From Paenibacillus marchantiae (GTDB taxonomy: Bacteria > Bacillota > Bacilli > Paenibacillales > Paenibacillaceae), in the NCBI RefSeq assembly GCF_028771845.1, contig NZ_CP118270.1, positions 1,798,001 to 1,862,000 of the forward strand: 64,000 nucleotides of DNA, in the 5' to 3' direction. This document shows positions 26,688-34,140 of the stretch, piece after piece. A program made the position numbers and the translations under genes. Each line of letters begins with the position of its first letter. Within the stretch, counting starts at the first letter, position 1. The notes below the pieces were generated by a model. That model ran no database searches and was not told where the DNA came from. It was given only the letters and a program-made list of their open reading frames with translations.

Positions 26688-27113
26688 ATGCACGTTCGTT
26701 CCTTTCAGTTGAGTGATGCAAGCCAGATGACAGAGCTTCTCCAGGTTGCACTATCGGAAGAGTGTTATGAGAACACGATGGGCCCGTTTGCCCGTCAATT
26801 GTCATGGGATTCTGACCTGATCATGGTTGCGGAAGAAGAGGGAGACCTCGTCGGCGCTTTGATCGGTACGATTGACCACAACCAGGGATGCATCTATCGT
26901 ATTGCGGTCCATCCAGACTATCGTCGCCGCGGAGTCGGCAAAAAACTTGTCGAGGCCATGGAACAAAGGTTCCAGCAGCGTAAAGTCAGTCAAATATGGG
27001 TGGCGGGTGATGAGCACAACAAAGTGGCCATGCCTCTTTATGAAGCAATGGGTTACGGTGCCAATCAGATTATGAGCGCTTTCCAGAAACTTAGTATCTT
27101 GTCCAAAGCTTAG
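26688..27113 (+). CDS. GNAT N-acetyltransferase
   Basis: 141-residue acetyltransferase. The core is CIYRIAVHPDYRRRGVGKKLVEAMEQRF, containing the acetyl-CoA-binding R-R-x-G-V-G-K motif, followed by LYEAMGYGANQI, the usual end of the fold. The opening VRSFQLSDASQMTELLQ is standard for the family. AAAGGGAG precedes the ATG by about 9 bases. It is a single gene, 423 bases before the lepB start. Substrate unknown; tandem cre-like boxes upstream suggest carbon-source control. Confidence 0.87.
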   Translation: MHVRSFQLSDASQMTELLQVALSEECYENTMGPFARQLSWDSDLIMVAEEEGDLVGALIGTIDHNQGCIYRIAVHPDYRRRGVGKKLVEAMEQRFQQRKVSQIWVAGDEHNKVAMPLYEAMGYGANQIMSAFQKLSILSKA

Positions 27114-27342
27114 TTTGCATGGTTAAAAAGAAATATAAACAGATTTTCATTTTATATTAGGCGTATCTTTCAGCGTGTAACAACGTGAGGGATATGCCTT
27201 TCTATTTATATGGGTGCTATTCACCGATTATTCCCCTTTTTTCGCCACTTCTGAACGCCATTCCATTTAACTTAATCCCTGGTTTAATTGTTTTAATCCC
27301 GTTGTAATTCACCCTTCAAGTTGTGTTGGTGCTCATAACCAA

Positions 27343-27371
27343 TTGTTTCACCCTTGCAAATGAAGTAGAAT
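27343..27371 (+). promoter_or_regulatory. Candidate promoter of the signal peptidase gene
   Basis: TTGTTT (27343-27348) and TAGAAT (27366-27371) are 17 bases apart, 166 bases before the TTG start. A moderate match to a vegetative promoter. Confidence 0.45.
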
Positions 27372-27400
27372 TAAAAGGATTATGATCACTCGATTTTGGT

Positions 27401-27446
27401 AATATCAGAACATATAAACGTGGAACGCCAGCTTCCTGATATTTTT
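27401..27446 (+). other. Terminator-like hairpin in the lepB leader
   Basis: AATATCAG (27401-27408) pairs with CTGATATT (27436-27443) across a 27-base loop and runs into TTTTT. It lies between the candidate promoter and the lepB start, so it may attenuate transcription. Confidence 0.4.
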
Positions 27447-27536
27447 AAGAAAAACGTTCACTATATGCGATCTGTCTGCCTTGAAAGTACGTCGATCGAT
27501 GTTTTTCTTTATAAAATTGATAAACGAGGTGTCTCT

Positions 27537-28142
27537 TTGAACTCCAATAATCTTTCAACGGAGCATGTGGCTTCCAAGGAACGAAATGGTCCGGGAGTGC
27601 CTGATCAACCGGGGAAATCCTGGGGTGCAGAGCTTTGGGACTGGGTGAAAACGATAGTGATTGCTTTTGTAATCATGATGCTGTTGAACCTGTTTGTATT
27701 CAATCTTTCGATGGTCAAAGGTCAATCGATGCAGCCCACGCTGGTTGAGCGGGACCGTTTGTTTGTGAATAAAATTGTATACGATTTTGGGACACCGTCC
27801 CGATCGGATGTTATTGTACTTCGTGATCCAAGCGAAGGTGTGGAGAAAAAAGATTTTCTGGTCAAACGGATTGTCGGACTTCCCGGTGATACGGTTGAAG
27901 TACGGGATCATCATCTGTTCGTGAATGGGGAGCAGCAAGCGGAAACGTACACGGATACGGAGGTTCAGGACCCTGATTTTGGACCGATTACGCTGGAAGC
28001 GGATCATTACTTTGTGATGGGAGATAACCGTCATGAAGGCAAGAGCAAGGATAGCCGTGTGTTTGGCAGCATTACATCCAGTGAAATTGTAGGCAGAGCG
28101 GAGTTTATTTTTTGGCCGTTCTCGGAAATTAAAAAACTGTAA
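27537..28142 (+). CDS. lepB: Type I signal peptidase
   Basis: Membrane-anchored protease of about 201 residues that removes signal peptides from secreted proteins. One N-terminal transmembrane helix (VKTIVIAFVIMMLLNLFVF) is followed by the catalytic Ser in GQSMQPTL (residue 64) and Lys in LVKRIVGLPGD (residue 110), then MGDNRHEGKSKDSRVFG. This is the short Gram-positive Sip form with the Ser-Lys dyad. The frame extends upstream to an ATG/GTG-like start at 27396, but GAGGTG (27526-27531) sits 5 bases before TTG 27537 and the extra 47 residues do not look like a signal peptidase. Candidate promoter and hairpin lie upstream. Confidence 0.92.
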   Translation: MNSNNLSTEHVASKERNGPGVPDQPGKSWGAELWDWVKTIVIAFVIMMLLNLFVFNLSMVKGQSMQPTLVERDRLFVNKIVYDFGTPSRSDVIVLRDPSEGVEKKDFLVKRIVGLPGDTVEVRDHHLFVNGEQQAETYTDTEVQDPDFGPITLEADHYFVMGDNRHEGKSKDSRVFGSITSSEIVGRAEFIFWPFSEIKKL

Positions 28143-28320
28143 AATGTTAGCAGGACAAGGACAACAACTTCACGCTACATTTTGCGTTAAACGATATAGA
28201 CTCGGTTTCTTTCTAGCTCCGGTATGTCCGACTTGTATATCGAAATCAGCGCCTGTCCTCCCACCTGAGGCGGGCGTTCACTATTTACGGAATTAGCGTG
28301 GAAGAAGAGAGGGAATAGAT

Positions 28321-30162
28321 ATGACGAGTGTACAGACCGGAGCAGCAAAGGCAGCAGCTGTATGGGAGAAGTTAAAACAAGAGATTAAGGCAGCTGCTCC
28401 CGAGATGGGTATTGATGATATAGGATTCGCTTCGGCAGAACCATTCGTGACCTTGAAATCCATTCTGGAGCAACATCGGGCGAAAGGATTCGAGTCCGGA
28501 TTTGAGGAGCCTGATATTGAGAAAAGGGTGCGTCCCGAACTAAAAGATGGAGAGCCTGCTTCGCTCATTGCTATTGCTGTTGCTTATCCATCGAAGATGG
28601 TCAATCCGCCGAAGTCGGAGCCGGGTGCATACCGCGGTATTCTGGCTCGTTCCGCCTGGGGGCAGGATTATCACCAAGTCCTGCGTGCAGCGATGGACAA
28701 GCTGGTTAACTTTATACGTGAGCGCGTACCTGAAGCCATGATCGAAAGTATGGTAGATACGGGGGCGTTGGTGGACCGTGCTGTTTCCCAACGTGCGGGG
28801 ATAGGATTCAGTGCCAAGAACTGTGCCATTATATCGCCCAAATTCGGTTCATGGATCTTTCTCGGCGAACTGGTCACGAATATTCCGTTTCAGCCAGATA
28901 ACCCGGTGACCGAGGATTGTGGTGAATGTACGAAGTGTATTGATGCCTGTCCAACAGGAGCATTGGTGGGACCGGGACAACTGAATGCACAGCGCTGCAT
29001 TTCGTTTGTGACCCAGACGAAAGGCTTCGTGGATGAAGAGTTTATGCTGAAAATTGGCAACCGTCTGTACGGTTGTGATACCTGTCAGATTGTCTGTCCG
29101 AAGAATCGGGGTAAAAACTGGGACCACCATCCCGAGTTTCATCCCGATCCGGAGATTGTAAAACCTTTGCTGATACCGCTGCTTGACATCGGTAACCGCG
29201 AATTCAAAGAGCGCTTTGGCCAAAGTTCCGCCGCTTGGCGGGGCAAGAAGCCAATCCAGCGCAACGCCGTAATTGCCCTCGGCAATTTCAAAGACAAAAC
29301 CGCTGTACCGAAACTAACGGAGGTACTGAAGCGTGATCCGCGTCCCGAGCTGCGGGGAACTGCAGCTTGGGCGCTGAGCAGAATTGGAGGAGAAGACGCA
29401 ATGAGAGCCATTGGGGAAGCTGCCGCTAACGAACAAGATGGGAACGTGCTAAGCATGCTGCAGAAGGCCAAGGAACGACTGAGTTCGTCCGAGACCTTAC
29501 CCGATAAGCCTCAGGCAGAGCCAAAGAGCAACGATAAGCCTGAGGATCAGAAGGAACAGAATAAGACACCCGAACAGGAAAGCGAGCAGACGATAGAGCC
29601 TGCCAAACCAGAAGCTGCAGCATGGAAACCATCAGCCGTAACAGGCCTGCATGGTACGCCAGTATATTACGATGAAGTGCTGACGCCGATCGGTACACTA
29701 ACGCTTTGTGCCACGGATAAGGGCCTGTGTCACATTGATTTCGGTGCATTCCATGTGCGCGAGGCGCATCTGCAACAATGGGCCCGTACATGGATTGGCG
29801 AATATCGATATGAGAAAAATGAAGAGAAGCTGAGTGAAGCTGCACAGCAGTTGAAGCAGTATTTTGCAGGAGAACGAAAAGCGTTTGAACTGAAGCTCGA
29901 TTTGTTTGGAACACCATTCCAGCTACAAGTATGGCAAGTCCTGTCCGATATATCTTATGGAGAGGCCTCAACACACCAACAGGTTGCGGAAATCATCGGT
30001 AGGCCCAAAGCTGTTCGAGCAGTTCTGGATGCCATTAGTAAAAATCCGATTCCGATTATTATTCCCTGTCACCGCATCAGCGGTAAAGACGGAACCCTGG
30101 TGGGTTATGTAGGCGGGCTGCAAACCAAAGAGCAATTGCTCACATTGGAGCAGCAATCGTAA
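28321..30162 (+). CDS. queG: Fusion of epoxyqueuosine reductase (QueG) and O6-methylguanine-DNA methyltransferase (Ogt-like)
   Basis: 613-residue two-part protein in one uninterrupted frame. Residues 1 to about 395 are QueG, the last enzyme of queuosine synthesis in tRNA: catalytic Asp in MVDTGALVDRA (D146), first cluster cysteines C200, C203, C206, C210, further C226, C252, C255 and C259, then HEAT-like repeats (NAVIALGNFKDKTAVPKL). A charged Pro/Glu/Lys/Gln linker covers about 396-440. Residues about 445-613 are an alkyl-transferase with the active Cys in IIIPCHRISG (C583) and the GYVGGLQTKEQLL end; the usual helix-turn-helix segment (STHQQVAEIIGRPKAVRAV) is there. Both halves keep their catalytic residues. 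GAGAGGGAATAGAT precedes the ATG. An HD-GYP-like gene follows 15 bases on. Confidence 0.92.
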   Translation: MTSVQTGAAKAAAVWEKLKQEIKAAAPEMGIDDIGFASAEPFVTLKSILEQHRAKGFESGFEEPDIEKRVRPELKDGEPASLIAIAVAYPSKMVNPPKSEPGAYRGILARSAWGQDYHQVLRAAMDKLVNFIRERVPEAMIESMVDTGALVDRAVSQRAGIGFSAKNCAIISPKFGSWIFLGELVTNIPFQPDNPVTEDCGECTKCIDACPTGALVGPGQLNAQRCISFVTQTKGFVDEEFMLKIGNRLYGCDTCQIVCPKNRGKNWDHHPEFHPDPEIVKPLLIPLLDIGNREFKERFGQSSAAWRGKKPIQRNAVIALGNFKDKTAVPKLTEVLKRDPRPELRGTAAWALSRIGGEDAMRAIGEAAANEQDGNVLSMLQKAKERLSSSETLPDKPQAEPKSNDKPEDQKEQNKTPEQESEQTIEPAKPEAAAWKPSAVTGLHGTPVYYDEVLTPIGTLTLCATDKGLCHIDFGAFHVREAHLQQWARTWIGEYRYEKNEEKLSEAAQQLKQYFAGERKAFELKLDLFGTPFQLQVWQVLSDISYGEASTHQQVAEIIGRPKAVRAVLDAISKNPIPIIIPCHRISGKDGTLVGYVGGLQTKEQLLTLEQQS

Positions 30163-30177
30163 GAGCGGGGGACGTTC

Positions 30178-31209
30178 ATGAAGTATGTTAACGTGGAGAG
30201 CGTGGAAGCGGGAGAGTTTCTGGGCAAAACAGTATATTCCGGTAACGGTACGGTATTGCTGTCTGCCGGAGTCCAACTCACCGTATTTATGGTTAATACG
30301 CTGAAGCGTATTGGCGTGACCATGCTATACATCCAGGATGAAGCTTATAAAGATGTGGATACAGAAGACATTCTGGATGAAGCCACGAAAAAAGCAGTTA
30401 TTAATGAAATGAGTGTAACTCTTGAATCTATCCGTTCCGGGAAGGACTGGAGCCCGAAGAAGGTCGCCATCAGCATCGATAAATTGTTGAACGATGTTCT
30501 GAATGGGCGTGAACTGCTTGTCCAGCTCACAGATATTCGGACCAAAGATAACGCACAGTATGTTCACGCCATGAATGTATGTTTGCTGTCTTCTGTCATT
30601 GGTCTGAATCTGGGGCTTAACTATGTGCAGCTCAAGGATCTAGCCGTCGGAGCTCTATTGCATGACATCGGTAAAGTAGGGGAGCCACCCGGCAGCGGTT
30701 CAGCAGCGAATTCCTCCCTGCATCACACGTGGAGAGGGTTCGAGTTGATCAAGTCCAAACGGGAGTTCAATCTGCTTGTGGCACATACAGCTCTGCAGCA
30801 TCATGAGCATGTGGATGGAACGGGACAGCCGAGAGGTATCAAGGGAAAAGACATTCATCTGTTCGCCAGAATCGTCAGTGCAGCTAACACGTATGATAAT
30901 CTGATCAATGGCCTTTCGGGTCGAAGGTTGCTGCCGCATGAAGCCTGTGAAGAGATGATGGCGATGTCTGGCACGAAGCTGGATCGTGACATTTTGATAG
31001 AATTCAACCGGAGTGTATCCGTTTATCCGAATGGAACAGCAGTTCGATTGTCTACCAGAGAGACCGGAGTCATTGTGCGTCAGCACCGGGGTTTGCCCGG
31101 TAGGCCGGTCATTCGGGTGGCACGTGGCAGTACACGTTATGATCTGGATGTGATTGAAGTGGATCTGGCTCAGCATACAACCGTTTTCATAGAGGCGGTA
31201 CTGATGTAA
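30178..31209 (+). CDS. HD-GYP-like phosphohydrolase with a degenerate GYP motif
   Basis: 343-residue cytoplasmic protein. The HD motif is LLHDIGKVG (residues 161-169), with H130 and the HHEHVDGTGQPRGIKG block at 208-223. Canonical HD-GYP c-di-GMP phosphodiesterases have HHE-x-x-D-G-x-G-Y-P; here the Tyr is Gln (GQP). The metal-binding His and Asp residues remain. The N-terminal 100 residues have the DUF3391-like opening seen in related proteins (VNVESVEAGEFLGKTVYSGNG). It starts 15 bases after the QueG-Ogt gene (AGCGGGGGACGTTC before the ATG) and is surely in the same operon. c-di-GMP hydrolysis is plausible but the motif change leaves it open. Confidence 0.85.
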   Translation: MKYVNVESVEAGEFLGKTVYSGNGTVLLSAGVQLTVFMVNTLKRIGVTMLYIQDEAYKDVDTEDILDEATKKAVINEMSVTLESIRSGKDWSPKKVAISIDKLLNDVLNGRELLVQLTDIRTKDNAQYVHAMNVCLLSSVIGLNLGLNYVQLKDLAVGALLHDIGKVGEPPGSGSAANSSLHHTWRGFELIKSKREFNLLVAHTALQHHEHVDGTGQPRGIKGKDIHLFARIVSAANTYDNLINGLSGRRLLPHEACEEMMAMSGTKLDRDILIEFNRSVSVYPNGTAVRLSTRETGVIVRQHRGLPGRPVIRVARGSTRYDLDVIEVDLAQHTTVFIEAVLM

Positions 31210-31432
31210 CTTATACGGATGTTCCTGAAAGATTTATTGAATGTTTTCGATCTGTTTTCTGGATGTTAAATTCAGTAGATAGCTGGAAAATCCGTTTGCT
31301 CAAGGCGTGCGGAAATGCTATGATAACTTTCAGGAAATCCGGTGCGTGTCATGTTTGCATTGTGAGCGTATAACATCATGTGCTGACACGGATCATCAGG
31401 CTTTTTAGATTGCATACAGAGGTGTCTAAGAG

Positions 31433-31696
31433 ATGGCAATAGCAATACCGATTATTACATTGATTGTTGGTCTGGTCGGAGGATTTTTCATTGGGGTATA
31501 CTACTTGCGGAAGCAGCTTGAGAAAATGCAAAGCGATCCCGACATGCTCCAGAAGATGGCGAAGCAAATGGGTTATAACCTGAATGGCAAGCAGATGCAG
31601 CGCGCCCAGCAGATGATGAAGAACCAGCAGCCTGGCACTAAGATGCCTCAGCCGCAACAACATCCTGCGCGTAAAAACTCGGGCCGCCGAAAATAA
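31433..31696 (+). CDS. yneF: YneF family (UPF0154) membrane protein
   Basis: 87-residue protein with one N-terminal transmembrane helix (AIPIITLIVGLVGGFFIGVYYLRKQLEKM), then a helical Met/Gln-rich region DPDMLQKMAKQMGYNLNGKQ. This is typical of YneF, found across Bacillota with no settled role. The Gln/Pro/Arg-rich tail is longer than in Bacillus. GAGGTGTCTAAG precedes the ATG. Confidence 0.88.
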   Translation: MAIAIPIITLIVGLVGGFFIGVYYLRKQLEKMQSDPDMLQKMAKQMGYNLNGKQMQRAQQMMKNQQPGTKMPQPQQHPARKNSGRRK

Positions 31697-31873
31697 TAGC
31701 TGTGAGTGAGCATTTTGCATAAATCAAAAGAGCGACTTCCAATCATCAATGTGTAGATCGAAATGGTTTTATTCGTCTATATATTATACCCGGGAGCGGT
31801 TAAAATCGAATTATGCATAATGCTGAAGTGAATAGCTACTTACAGCATGTGGTTCGAAAGGAGGCGTTCGGCA

Positions 31874-32467
31874 GTGGCTGGCGTTAAAGATTATTTGAAT
31901 TCAAAAGTATCCGACAATCGGGAGAAGATCGAGTATCACATTGAGCAGATCTTGCAATTGATCGGTGAGGATAGTACGCGGGAAGGGCTGCTTGAAACGC
32001 CTGCACGCGTAACCCGGATGTATGAAGAGATTTTTGGCGGGTATGAAGTGGACCCGCGCGATGTACTTGGAGTGACGTTTGACGAGAATCATGAAGAACT
32101 GGTCATTGTGAAGGACATTGTCTATTACAGCCAATGTGAACACCATATGGCGCCTTTCTTCGGCAAGGTGCACATTGGATATGTACCGAGTGGCAAGATT
32201 GTGGGATTAAGCAAAATGGCCCGTCTGGTGGAGGCAGTTACCCGCCGCCTGCAGGTTCAAGAGCGCATTACCTCACAGATTGCCGATATTCTGACTGAAG
32301 CGGTAGAGCCGAACGGTGTCATGGTTGTCGTGGAAGGCGAGCACTTGTGCATGTGTTCCCGCGGCGTGAAGAAGCCGGGCAGTAAGACGGTTACATCTGC
32401 TGTACGTGGTTCTTTCCGTGACAATCCGGCACAGCGTGCCGAGTTCCTGTCGCTGATGAAAGATTAA
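31874..32467 (+). CDS. folE: GTP cyclohydrolase I
   Basis: First enzyme of tetrahydrofolate (and pterin) synthesis, opening GTP to dihydroneopterin triphosphate. Zinc ligands are in YYSQCEHHMAPFFGK and HLCMCSRGVKKPGSKTVT; the substrate loop GLSKMARLVEAVTRRLQVQERIT is complete. Length about 197 residues is standard. The start is GTG 31874, 7 bases after AAAGGAGGCG; an in-frame ATG at 31847 lies before the ribosome site. A strong terminator follows at 32598. Confidence 0.95.
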   Translation: MAGVKDYLNSKVSDNREKIEYHIEQILQLIGEDSTREGLLETPARVTRMYEEIFGGYEVDPRDVLGVTFDENHEELVIVKDIVYYSQCEHHMAPFFGKVHIGYVPSGKIVGLSKMARLVEAVTRRLQVQERITSQIADILTEAVEPNGVMVVVEGEHLCMCSRGVKKPGSKTVTSAVRGSFRDNPAQRAEFLSLMKD

Positions 32468-32597
32468 GATCGGCTCATTCCACTCGATGGACAAGCCAGA
32501 AGCATTGAATCCTTTGGCACCATCATGTTGTTTCCATTCGGCAATTTGCTGGATCTGAAATGGCAGTATAGATGCTTGTGCCAATGGAAGCTTTCAT

Positions 32598-32632
32598 AAA
32601 TAAGCCGTGTTCCCTGGGGAACCGGCTTATTT
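32598..32632 (+). terminator. Very stable terminator after folE
   Basis: AAATAAGCCG (32598-32607) pairs with CGGCTTATTT (32623-32632), with inner GTTCCC/GGGAAC pairing around a two-base tip. Confidence 0.9.
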
Positions 32633-32720
32633 ATATATTACTTTTGCATTCATGGGGATACATAAGGATCACGTAATTATTTCAATTCATCCAGATTAGT
32701 TTAGTCGGAGGCTATCTTAT

Positions 32721-33575
32721 ATGAGTGTACCGTCCAATTCAGATCAACCCGGATCGCCGGGAATAAAGCAGCAGATGCAGCTGGATCATTCATTGCGTCT
32801 ACAGATTTGGGAGACACCGCTGCTGCGGCACGGGAGCAGTGTGCTTGAAGCATTTGCTTGGGAAGAAGTCATGTGCCGCCGGGTGGGAGAGGGTCAGTTG
32901 CCCGTTGCTCATATATGGCGGCATCCAGATGCCTTTGTAGCAGGGCTGCGGGATCGGAGGCTACCACAGGCGGTAGAAGCGATGGAACGCATTAGAAGCC
33001 AGGAAACAGCGGTCTGCGTTCGTCCATCCGGTGGTGCAGCAGTTCCCTTGAATCCAGGGGTGGTTAACGTTTCTTTAATTTTGCCCAACCCTGGACGAGC
33101 CATCAATATACACGATGATTTTCGGGAGATGGCCTCACTGATTGCTGAATCGCTAACACCGTGGTCGAGTCAGGCACGTACGGGGGAGATCGAAGGCGCC
33201 TTCTGTCCTGGAGATTATGATGTCAGCGTGGGTGGACTGAAATTCTGTGGTATTGCCCAGCGTAGACAGGCCAAGGCTTATATCATTACGGCCTTTATCA
33301 TCGTGGAAGGACAAGGGGACCAATTGGCAGCAGACGTGCGTAAGTTCTATCAGGATGCAGCAGACGGTGCCAGCGAAGGCTATCCGGATGTTCGGCCCGG
33401 AACGATGGCGAGTTTGCAGGAACTGGCAGGTGTCCCTTCTGCTGCGGCGTATACAGCTTCGCTGGTACGTACACTGCGTCAGCGTTTTCCCCTGGCGGAG
33501 ACGAGCCGTGTGTTGACCGTGGATCGGGAAGCCGTTAGACGGACGGCTGAGCAGATGAAACTACGTTACGATTAG
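32721..33575 (+). CDS. lipL: Octanoyl-[GcvH]:protein octanoyltransferase (LipL-like)
   Basis: Amidotransferase of about 284 residues from the lipoate ligase/BirA fold. In Gram-positive lipoate synthesis it moves octanoate from GcvH to the E2 subunits. The block RPSGGAAVPLNPGVVNVSLI and GAFCPGDYDVSVGGLKFCGIAQRR match LipL, with the catalytic Cys at 162. The alternative is LipM, but that family lacks this G-A-x-C-P-G-x-Y-D pattern. TCGGAGG lies 12-13 bases before the ATG. It is a single gene followed by a small unknown. Confidence 0.85.
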   Translation: MSVPSNSDQPGSPGIKQQMQLDHSLRLQIWETPLLRHGSSVLEAFAWEEVMCRRVGEGQLPVAHIWRHPDAFVAGLRDRRLPQAVEAMERIRSQETAVCVRPSGGAAVPLNPGVVNVSLILPNPGRAINIHDDFREMASLIAESLTPWSSQARTGEIEGAFCPGDYDVSVGGLKFCGIAQRRQAKAYIITAFIIVEGQGDQLAADVRKFYQDAADGASEGYPDVRPGTMASLQELAGVPSAAAYTASLVRTLRQRFPLAETSRVLTVDREAVRRTAEQMKLRYD

Positions 33576-33645
33576 GTTCAGAAGCTTGGACTTGGAATTG
33601 GGTAATAGAGATGATATGATGTGATTTCGGAAGGAGAGTGTCTAC

Positions 33646-33870
33646 ATGGAAACTTTAAGATATACGTACTTATATGAGGTCATTTCTACAGGCGAAAAGT
33701 CTGAATTTAGCCAAATGGCTACAAGCAAGGAAGAAGCAGCTGCCCTGATCGTTGCACGTATCGCTGATCTTGAATTTACAGGTGAAGAAGATATCAAGCT
33801 GGGCGATCTGATCGCAATTAGCAAACAGGTTGGCGACAACTATGTTGCCTGTGAAGGCTGCGCGTCTTAA
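33646..33870 (+). CDS. Small soluble protein of unknown function
   Basis: 74-residue protein with a mixed alpha/beta pattern: a strand (LRYTYLYEVIST), a helix (KEEAAALIVARIADL) and a second strand region (IKLGDLIAISKQVG). It ends VACEGCAS with a CxxC pair. GGAAGGAGAG precedes the ATG and a terminator follows. I do not recognise it; it is probably conserved in close relatives given the good ribosome site and codon use. Confidence 0.7.
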   Translation: METLRYTYLYEVISTGEKSEFSQMATSKEEAAALIVARIADLEFTGEEDIKLGDLIAISKQVGDNYVACEGCAS

Positions 33871-33903
33871 GGTAAACGCTCTGCCCAGTGGTTCTCAAAT
33901 GAT

Positions 33904-33937
33904 AAGCAAGTCTCTAGTATAGAGGCTTGCTTTTTTT
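33904..33937 (+). terminator. Rho-independent terminator
   Basis: AAGCAAG (33904-33910) with CTTGCTT (33926-33932), inner CTCT/AGAG, then a T run. Confidence 0.88.
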
Positions 33938-34140
33938 GTATCTGCATTTGGATTATTCGATTCAGGCGCGCCCCGCTGAACAACAAATTGCACGGGAAGA
34001 AACATGCTTATTTGAAAGTGGTTTTGCGAAAATGCGAGAAAAGGCATATTATCACGAAAAATGACGATAAATGTTCAGAATCCGTTCAGAGCTGATAGTT
34101 ATAATCTTCCTACAACAGAAAGAGAAGGGAAGATTCGAAC

